A stretch of 64,000 bases of DNA from assembly GCA_963576725.1 (NCBI GenBank), contig OY755243.1, forward strand, positions 39,169,243 through 39,233,242, written 5' to 3'. Shown piece after piece: positions 56,542-64,000 of this stretch; position 1 is the first letter of the stretch, and each line of letters opens with the position of its first letter. Source of the DNA: Azorinus chamasolen. Its lineage: Eukaryota > Mollusca > Bivalvia > Cardiida > Solecurtidae. The translations under genes were made by a program, and so were the position numbers. The notes under the pieces were generated by a model. The model was not told the DNA's origin. It saw only the letters and a list, made by a program, of their open reading frames with translations, and did not search any database.

Positions 56542-56751
56542 TACAGCAAAACCTCTCTATAATGACCACTAAATTGTGTTAATTAGTTTGTATTTAGGGC
56601 AGGTGGCTTCTTAAAGCAAGGTGAAAGCAAAACAGAACACTCCTAGTTAGGAGCGTTCTGTTTTACTTTCATCTTGCTTTAAGCAGCCACCTGCCTTTAA
56701 CAAAAAATACTTTATGTAATTTAGTGGTCGTTATAGAGAGGTTTTACTGTA
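56542..56751. mobile_element. family C element
   Basis: Full length; loop carries an extra ctagttagg; ends TACAGCAAAACC / GGTTTTACTGTA. Confidence 0.8.
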
Positions 56752-56819
56752 TTTTACATCTCTTAAAAAATGTCCCTGATTATTCTCAATGAGAGCTCGA
56801 TCTTTTTGAATTTTGGAGA

Positions 56820-56903
56820 AAATGCTCTATTTATCACAATGGTTTCAGAAAGTGACTTTTAAAGAGGCATCAAAAGGCGTCAATATATGATGGAATGGGT
56901 TAA
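56820..56903. mobile_element. family A element, right half only
   Basis: Starts inside the right palindrome arm (aatgctctatttatcac) and keeps the right end GGAATGGGTTAA. Followed directly by a family G element, as at 7882. Confidence 0.75.
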
Positions 56904-57054
56904 TTTAAAGAGCCTATTTAGTATGAAACGGTATAATTTGTAAAAGAATTTTGAATGAAAAACGAAACAGACACAGATCAGAGGGGTTCTATAGAAGCCT
57001 TCTGATCTGGATCTATACTGATTTCAAATACCAGTACACTCCAAAGGGTTAAAA

Positions 57055-57277
57055 CCTTAACTGCTGAATATTCATTTAAGAAATACTACTTGTAGAAATA
57101 TCAGCTTGCTTAAGTTTTATAATGGTATTATGAACAGGGTAATTTTTTCACTAACAGACCTTTATTATTTCATTAGCAAACAGAGCAGGTCCTGATCAGA
57201 CATCTCCTCTTGAGCTGTCTGATCTAGGTCTACTGTTCGGAAATGCGTAAAATGTGTCTTCTTCAGGTAAAGGGTTA
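57055..57277. mobile_element. family B element
   Basis: Right end GGTAAAGGGTTAA; hairpin centre atctcctcttgagctg. Confidence 0.75.
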
Positions 57278-57329
57278 AACGCTCTATCACACAAACTGAT
57301 ATCAAATCAGAGCAAATCTGAAAATTAAT

Positions 57330-57448
57330 GCAGGGCAAAAGTAATGCTGAAAGCTCCTATATAGTTGCTTAATGCAGGGCAAAAGTAATGCAGAGAGCTC
57401 CTATAGGAGCTTTCTGCATAACTTTTGTCCTCCAGTAAGCTACCATCT
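57330..57448. mobile_element. family D hairpin core with duplicated left arm
   Basis: The left arm (gcagggcaaaagtaatgc, agctcctata) occurs twice in a row before the single right arm. Confidence 0.65.
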
Positions 57449-58040
57449 GTGTAAAAAATCCATAAGTAGACTCCTTTTCAGCTTTTCAGTGTTTGTATTA
57501 GCATGATTTCAATGTATTTTTAATTCTACTTATTCAATTCTTGGATTCTAACATATACATGTATTTTCAATTAAGATTATAATTTTCAATTTGATGATTA
57601 TTCATTCAATACAACATTTGTACAAAGATAAAAAAAGTTTATTACATTTACCATTTATTACAGCTAATTACAGTTAATACTTGAATTAATTCTTTCATTG
57701 CCATATGCTGTCGCCTTTTAAATTTGTCTGCTTCAATTTCTATCTTTAAATCAAACGGTTTGGATCCCGATGAGATGCCGAGTGATTATCCACCTCTTGC
57801 ATTAATCCGAACTGTTTGCATAGGTAATCAAAGGTTTGCCATTGGCAGGGAAAGAGTTAAAAAAAAAAAGTAGGAAAAAAACAACATTTTATCTATAGAG
57901 CTAACATCTTTTACATAAATGGTGTCTTGTAAAAGAAGAGATGTACTCCTACATTCATTTACAAACAATGTAGACCAAGATCATTGAACATTCTTTAAAC
58001 CAAACCAACACTCAAATACATACCATTATTGATCTTTTCT

Positions 58041-58135
58041 GGCAGGTGGCAGCTTAATGCAGGGTGACAGTCATGCAGAAAGCTCCTCTAGGAGCTTTCT
58101 GCATTACTTTCATCCTGCATTAAGCAGTCACCTGC
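58041..58135. mobile_element. family D hairpin core
   Basis: Only the inner palindrome remains: gcaggtggcagcttaatgc arms around gaaagctcctctaggagctttc. Confidence 0.7.
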
Positions 58136-58249
58136 CTACAAAGACATAAATTCTTCATTACTAAAATTTTGTAGTATCAAGTTTTTATTGTATATGAATA
58201 CCAGTTCATTGATAAATGAGTCACAGAATAGATATAAAGACAATGCACT

Positions 58250-58860
58250 GACCATGTACACTAATGCACTACGATCAGGAACCATGTACACTAATGCACT
58301 ACGATCAGGGACCATGTACACTAATGCACTACGATCAGAGACCATGTACACTAATGCACTACGATCAGGAACCATGTACACTAATGCACTATGATCAGGA
58401 ACCATGTACACTAATGCACTAAGATCAGGGACCATGTACACTAATGCACTATGATCAGGGACCATGTACACTAATGCACTATGATCAGGGACCATGCACA
58501 CTAATGCACTATGATCAGGGACCATGCACACTAATGCACTATGATCAGGACTATGCACACTAATGCACTACAGTCAGGGACCATGTACACTAATGCACTA
58601 CGATCAGGAACCATGTACACTAATGCACTATGATCAGGGACCAAGTACACTAATGCACTATGATCAGGAACCATGTACACTAATGCACTATGATCAGGAC
58701 TATGCACACTAATGCACTACGATCAGGGACCATGTACACTAATGCACTACAGTCAGGACTATACACACTAATGCACTATGATCAGGGTCCATGTACACTA
58801 ATGCACTACATCAGGGACCATGTACACTAATGCACGACGATCAGGGACTATGCACACTAC
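58250..58860. repeat. minisatellite, 30-bp unit, about 20 copies
   Basis: Unit pieces: accatgtacactaatgcac and tacgatcaggg. A repeated open frame (SALVYMVPDH) on the minus strand follows from the length of 30. Confidence 0.92.
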
Positions 58861-59487
58861 TGCTAACTTTAAATACTGGTAGAATTACACTTTCACTGCC
58901 AGTGGTGAATCTCAGCAAATCTTTGCAAAAGAGTCTGGATCCAGATGAGATGCTGAGTATCATATTTTATTAAAGAAAATGGTAGAAAGTTCATAAATGA
59001 AATTGGAGAAAATGACACATTTTGCAAACAACAAAATGTGGCAGTGAAAGAATACAAATAATATTTAAAAATAGATCATAGAAAATATAAAAATACTATA
59101 TATGCAAAGTACAATAACAAAGGCACTTCAATTTTGCTAATGCTACAGATTCCAAATGCTCCATTATTTTTTTCGTTTTATCCATACATACTCATTTTAA
59201 CACCCTTACAAACTGAGTAGACACTGTCAGATGGCTCCTTTATGAGCTGTCTGATAAGGGGCTACTCTGTTTGCTTATGAATGAATATAAATCTGATTCT
59301 ACAGTTTATTACCAAACATTTCTGTGTTCTTTTGCAATTATGAAAATTAACCCCTTCAGCGCCATGAAGATGGATCTTTGATATCATATGCTAACCCTTT
59401 GGATCCAGATGAGTTGCCAAGTAACTTCAAGTAACTTGGCAACTCACCAGGATCCGAATTGTTTGATAGTCTCTTTATTGTTTTATA

Positions 59488-59716
59488 TTAACCCATTCCT
59501 CCATAGGCTATTTTTAGACCAAACCTCTTTGAATGAATCTACCCAAAAGGAGCAATTACTAGAGAAAAGTAAAATTTTAGAATTTTGTAGTTTGAAACCA
59601 TTGTGATAAATAGAGCATTTGCTCCTACAGGAGCAAATTCTCTATTTGTCACAATGGTTTCAACAGGTGATTTTTACAGAGGCGTAGAAAGGCGTATTTA
59701 TGGAGGAAAGGGTTAA
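59488..59716. mobile_element. family A element
   Basis: Full length, both TTAA ends intact, two mismatches in the palindrome. Confidence 0.85.
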
Positions 59717-60128
59717 AAGAAATGAACAAGTGCCCACTCTGAAATTTGAAGCAGACTAAAGTGTGTGCAGCAGATGACAATAATGGCACACACTAGGGTT
59801 AATCTTATAAATAATCTTCATGTCATAATAGTAAAGTAAAGGGTTAAAAACATGGTGGAGGATTTCTTGATTGCAAATAAGTACATGTATATATACAAAC
59901 ACAAGAAACAAGCCCTTTATCTACATATGCTAATGGTTTGTATAGTTTATGAAAGACCTATTAAACTTTATGTAACAGTTCTATGGTTTCGTAAGCAAAC
60001 ATTGACAACATTGAAGCTATAGAACAACGGTTGAAAATGTTTTTACTACAAAAGATCAATCAAAACAATTCTTTCTCACATACATGTATTTTGCATCAAG
60101 CACCTTTGGAAGGGAAGCAAGGCAACAC

Positions 60129-60359
60129 TTAACCCTTTCCTCCATATATATATGCCTTTCTACGCCTCTGTAAAAGTCACTTGTTGAAACCAATGTGATA
60201 AATAGAGCATTTGCTCCTATAGGAGCAGATGCTCTATTTATCACAATAGTTTCAAATTACAAAATTCTAAAAAAATCCTTTTCTCTAGTTAATGCTCCTT
60301 TTCGGTAGGTTTATTCAAAGTGGTTGGATCTAAAAATAGCCTATGAGGGAAAGGGTTAA
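60129..60359. mobile_element. family A element
   Basis: Full length, both TTAA ends intact, near-perfect palindrome. Confidence 0.85.
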
Positions 60360-60427
60360 GGATCACTTCTCTGTCAATTGTCCAGATGCCATTTCAGCTG
60401 TTTATCAGTTTATCATATTTTAGTTGG

Positions 60428-60770
60428 TTTAACCTTTTCCTTCATATAAATGCCTTTTCATGCCTTGCAAAGAGAGTAGACCCAGATGAGATCGCTCCTG
60501 TAGGAGCCGTCTGATCAGGCTCTACTCTATTTGCTAAAGGATTAAAAACTCTGCAGTTTTAACCTCTGACTATTTTAATGGGCATTCTTCTATGAATAAT
60601 CACGTAAGAAATAATGAAAAAGACCTAGTGTTGGTCGAAACGTCGATTTGAAATAAACCGTTTATACCTTAATCTAAGGTCGTTACGTTCAACTCATCTT
60701 CCCTTCTGGTGTTAGAAGAAATAATGAAGTCATAAATATTAATTGGATTAATTATGATTGTTGACCTTTC
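60428..60770. mobile_element. family B element with a short retro-type insertion
   Basis: Hairpin centre cgctcctgtaggagcc near the left end. At 60619-60715 a ~97-bp foreign piece splits the body and is flanked by 13-bp direct repeats. Confidence 0.7.
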
Positions 60771-61510
60771 ACCTTAACTGCAACCAACTGACCTCATAAT
60801 TGAAAGGGCTTATCTATTCATCATGACTAACATTCCTTCCAAATATGAGGATTATAATTAGGATTATAATTAAAAAGATAAATAAGTTGCTGATTGGAAT
60901 ACATTCAATGTAATTACTCACCTTCTGGCATGCAAAGCAACACACCCCCACTAAATAGGGAAACATAATTAAAAAAGTCTGAGGTTGATATCAGCTAAAT
61001 TGTGGAATGGACAATATAACAATGTTGAATACATGTAATCAAGTGTTTACTGTTACATAGACAGTGACATCAAAGCAAAAGTCACTTATTTTGGAAAAAA
61101 CACAACACACCTGCCTTGCATCAGCCTAGGCAATAATTTTAAATTAGAGACTTCAAAGAAATATAATTTTATTAAAATTCTGATATGCTGATCACTTCTT
61201 CCAACCTAGAGTTCAACCTCAGGAGCCATCTGAGAAAAAAGTCTGTCTTATCCTGTACATTTTCCCCTATTTTTAGTGAAGGGATAAGTATAATATGCAT
61301 TGCACAAAATCAGAACCGAAACTTCTCTCTGAATCTCACTGAACTTTTTCATGTCTCACAGCTCTACACTAAATTCTGAAATCTCATTGAGAACAAGAAC
61401 AATCAATGATAAAGTCGTGATATTCATCCACCTAGACAGAAAACACATTCGCATAGTCCTGCAGAACTACATCATGTCCCTACATATAGTTTGCTGATTG
61501 TCTTGTCTCT

Positions 61511-61938
61511 CTATCTCCTGCTTGTCTTTGCAAATCCTGATGCTGTTCTTGTTCCAGAACTTCTTGGAGCAGAACTAAAACCTGAACTGTGGGTTGTGTA
61601 GGTTCTTGAGCCAGTGGATGCCCATCCTCCATTGTTTCCCCAGTTTGAACCCCTACCTGTGCTCCATCTATTGCCCCATCCATTTCCCCACCCATTGCCC
61701 CATCCATTTCCCCACCCATTGCCCCATCCATTGCCCCAACCTGTTCCCCAACCACCTCGACCACCCCACCATCCTGTGTGTGGTCTCTGGTACCCATAGT
61801 GTGTGTTGTTTCTGCTGCCAAACAAATAGCCCATAAGACCGCCGGAAAATACCCCAGACCAGAAACCACCTCCAGTGCTGCCCCCTGGTGTTGAATGTGT
61901 CTGACTACCAGCATAGTTTGCACCTGATGAGCAGGAAG
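61511..61938 (-). CDS. SARAF: SARAF last exon with GWGN repeats
   Basis: 428 nt after the acceptor cttttgttcag, starting in phase 1 with SCSSGANYAGSQTHS, ending at TAG 61513-61511. It contains GGFWSGVFSGGLMGYLFGSR, then a run of six to seven GWGN units within a Gly/Trp-rich stretch, then the conserved basic tail. The frame around 61480-61959 that looks longer is a shadow of the same DNA. A minus-strand AATAAA at 61173-61168 is a candidate poly(A) signal. Confidence 0.87.
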
Positions 61939-63945
61939 CTGAACAAAAGAAACAAACAAGTCAATTAAGAGTTTTTAACCATTTACTCTACAAATATGCC
62001 TTTCTATGCCTTTACGAACAGAGCAGACACAGATCAGATCGCTCCTATAGGAGCCATCTGATCAGGGTCAGCTCTGTTTGCTATGACACAATATAGACCC
62101 GATTCTGCACTTTCTGCCATAGTTAAATATTCCTGTGAACATGTTATCATAACAAGAGGGTTTTGATGGCCCTGATATCGCTCACCAGACAGTCAGAGGA
62201 GAAATTTTTCAAAGTTTTCACTATATGTTTCTATTGAAAACTTGCCACCCCTTTGACTCCAGGGGCATAATTTATGTAACTTTTGTAGAGGACCTGAACA
62301 TGATGTTATGTGCCAAATATGAAAGCTGACAACCTTCCAGTTTCAGGTTAGAAGATTTTCGAAGTTTTCACTATATGTTTCTATAGAAAACTGGCCACCC
62401 CTGGGCCCTGGGACGGAGCCAATATTGACCCCAGGGCCATAATTTATATAACTTTTGTAGAGTACCTGAACATGATGCTATGTGCCAAATATGAAAGCTT
62501 AGAACCTTCCAGTTGCAGAGGAGACGATTTTCAAAGTTTTACTTTATATTTCTATAGAAAACAAGGTACCCCCGGGGCGGGACCAATTTAGACCCCAGGG
62601 GTCTTGATGGCCCTGATATCGCTCACCAGACAGTAAGAGGAGAAAATTTTCAAAGTTTTCACTATATGTTTCTATTGAAAACTTGCCATCCCTTGGGCGG
62701 GGCCAATTTTGACTCCAGGGGCATAATTTATGTAACTTTTGTAGAAGACCAGAACATGAAGCTATGTGCCAAAGATGAAAGCTGAGAACCCTGTAGATTC
62801 AGAGGAGAATATTTTTAAAGGTTCAAATTGTTGACGACGGACGCCGAAGGACGACGGACATCAGGCGATCACTAAAATTACAGCTAATTAATATGCATCA
62901 TGTCAGTTTTTCTTACATGAATATTCATGGAGTAAAGGGTTAAGGTACCAGAAGGGGTTTTCAACAGAGTTGGTTACTCTGCAAGTTAGTCAAAGAAACT
63001 TGCAGTGTCATTAGGATCCAAATTGTTTGACACTTATCTAATTATTCTTCACTTGTCTACGGTTAAGTTCACTACCTTTGTAACCTGTTGAGTATTTAAC
63101 GTTAAAGTTCAGCATTCTGATATGCTAATTTTGTCTAAGGTTAAGTTCACTACCTTTGTAACCTGTCGAGTATTTAACGTTAAAGTTCAGCATTCTAAGA
63201 TGCTTATTTTGTCTAAGGTTAAGTTCACTACCTTTGTAACCTGCTGAGTATTCAACCACTTTAGCATTCTGAGATGCTAATTTTGGATTAATCCTTTTTG
63301 ACACTTTGGTCATATATTGGTTCAAAGAAATTTGAAGAAAAGTCTACTTATGAGCTGATGTAGAAGATCAACAGCTAATAAAATATTTAATCCTTTCCTT
63401 CATATAAAAGTGTTTTCGCGCATTTGCAAATAGAGTAGACCCAGATCAGACTGCTCCTATAGGAGTCGTCTGATCAGGGTCTGCTCTGTTTGCTAACAGA
63501 ATCTGAAAGGTCTGTTTCTTTACTTTCTAAAATGGCTACAATGTTTAACCTTCCATATTTTATTATAACTCTTTTGTCCATGAAAATTCAGTAGGTATTT
63601 GAATTTGAAATAAACATAGAACAGGGAAAGGGTTAATAATAAAACTATATGCCAGGATCCATAATAACAAAACAAATACTTCAAAATTGCCTACCTCCAC
63701 TGTTTGGCATGTAGTCTTGTCTGAAACCATAGGGTGGAGGCTGGGTGCCACCCTGTTGATTATGTGACCTAAACGTGTCTTCGTATGATGGTGGATCATC
63801 CATTGGTGGGGCTGAAGGCTGGGGACCTGTAGGCGGGGCCTGGGCAGGCTGGGCGATGCATGTCTTGTAAACAATGTAGATTAGCCCAGCAATAATACCC
63901 AGGTATATCAAGTCCTGTACTACAGAGGATGCCTTCTTGGTATAG
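61511..63945 (-). CDS. SARAF: SARAF, store-operated calcium entry regulator (3' part, gene span)
   Basis: SARAF is a single-pass ER membrane protein that promotes slow inactivation of STIM1/Orai calcium entry. Exons 63945-63695 and 61938-61511 join in phase 1. Order: end of the lumenal domain (YTKKASSVVQD), one transmembrane helix (LIYLGIIAGLIYIVYK), a Pro-rich cytosolic stretch with PPSYEDTF, a Gly/Ser linker, GGLMGYLFGSRN, a Gly-Trp repeat, and the ending GTRTASGFAKTSRR. The human protein has the same order, including GYLFGS and a TRTASGYGGTRRR-like end. The N-terminal lumenal exons lie right of the window. Confidence 0.87.
61975..62943. mobile_element. family B element split by a GGCC-type repeat
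   Basis: B left part with hairpin (62017-62085), B right part from 62877 (ctaattaatatgcat) to GGGTTAA; the insertion occupies 62151-62876. Confidence 0.75.
62151..62876. repeat. GGCC-type interspersed repeat, second copy
   Basis: Same start (aacaagaggg...gatggccctgatatcgctcacc) and end (gacggacatcaggcgatcac) as the copy at 4034, with about three internal units; the start motif recurs at 62606. Confidence 0.75.
63050..63290. repeat. three-unit tandem repeat in SARAF intron
   Basis: Unit about 72-77 bp: ggttaagttcactacctttg, taacctg-gagtatt and gttcagcattct-atgct. Two units are near identical, the third lacks a piece. Confidence 0.8.
63387..63636. mobile_element. family B element
   Basis: Both TTAA ends, hairpin with centre ctgctcctataggagtc; subfamily as at 7369. 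Confidence 0.85.
63695..63945 (-). CDS. SARAF: SARAF exon: transmembrane helix and Pro-rich tail
   Basis: 251 nt. Acceptor cttttttcag-like (tttctttttcag), donor GGAG|GTAGGC. The helix spans about residues 12-28 of the exon, followed by CIAQPAQAPPTGPQPSAPP and a PPSY motif of the type that WW-domain ubiquitin ligases bind. An apparent Met at the helix start is really a TTG codon (Leu), so it is not an initiation site. Confidence 0.85.
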
Positions 63946-64000
63946 CTGAAAAAGAAAAAGATATTACAGAAAAATCATGAAATTGGCTTGATTTTTAAAT

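Larger units (their letters stand above)
51430..61167. other. intergenic, repeat-rich
   Basis: Family H at 51528, B at 51840, 55250, 55834, 57055, 59180 and 60428, A at 52942, 56820, 59488 and 60129, C at 56542, D at 57330 and 58041, F/G-type pieces at 52617 and 52750, the CTTA microsatellite 53225-53512, and minisatellites at 54215-55000, 56177-56424 and 58250-58860. Unique patches at 52050-52600, 53760-54130 and 55000-55250 show no convincing gene. Confidence 0.5.
61939..63694. other. SARAF last intron
   Basis: Holds a family B element (61975-62943) into which a GGCC-type repeat (62151-62876) is inserted, a three-unit ~75-bp tandem repeat (63050-63290) and another B element (63387-63636). 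Confidence 0.6.

Noticed and set aside
58136..58558. 140-codon frame with repeated SALVYMVPDH
   Set aside because: Produced by the 30-bp minisatellite; the opposite strand is equally open.
61480..61959. 159-codon minus-strand frame rich in Gly-Ala-Met
   Set aside because: Shadow of the SARAF last exon in another frame; the SARAF frame has the conserved GYLFGS and TRTASG marks and correct phase.

Overview
This is an AT-rich, intron-rich animal genomic window. The best reading is a bivalve mollusc, probably a heterodont clam-like species. That is inference, from the gene families, the very high density of small hairpin transposons, and interspersed repeats of a kind I associate with bivalve genomes. 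There are no prokaryotic features. Coding sequence is a few per cent of the window. Every gene I can support with confidence lies on the minus strand and is split into exons with GT-AG borders and matching codon phases.

Layout. (1) 826-21824, minus: 5' part of a vesicular nucleotide transporter gene (SLC17A9/VNUT-like): start exon, TM1 exon, TM2-3 exon, then two alternative versions of the next exon (8245-8344 and 826-925). The two are equal in length (100 nt) and in phase. The 3' half lies left of the window. A promoter-like segment with two ETS-type sites and a two-codon uORF sits just upstream of the ATG. (2) 16733-18131, plus: a 5'-truncated, broken CR1/Jockey-type reverse transcriptase copy, in an SLC17A9 intron. 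(3) 25929-26664, minus: a decayed SWIM zinc finger/DDE-type transposon gene. (4) 32236-35890, minus: a divergent Q50 homeobox gene with three exons seen and an intron between homeodomain residues 46 and 47. (5) 44401-44560, plus: a possible cysteine-rich terminal exon. (6) 46402-51429, minus: two exons of a protein I do not recognise. (7) 61511-63945, minus: the last two exons of SARAF, the regulator of store-operated calcium entry, with an unusual GWGN tandem repeat in its cytosolic tail.

The rest is repeats. Two families of roughly 230-260 bp elements with TTAA flanks and CCCTTTCC-like ends (A, 18 copies; B, about 45 copies) occupy introns and spacers throughout. At least three more TTAA families (E, G, H) and two families with CAGTA-type ends and TA flanks (C, D) accompany them. 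Most carry a near-perfect central palindrome, often with the same GCTCCTATAGGAGC centre. Many are nested: several unrelated elements sit at the same point of family B, just beside its hairpin. Other repeats include a 797-bp fold-back element with 8-bp flanking duplications, at least five minisatellites (two apparently grown from single arms of transposon hairpins), tRNA-related SINE pieces and a ~1.6-kb GGCC-type repeat array.

The genes are not an operon and show no shared pathway. The points most worth checking are the duplicated SLC17A9 exon, the shared-hairpin transposon community with its nesting hotspot, and the unrecognised two-exon gene.
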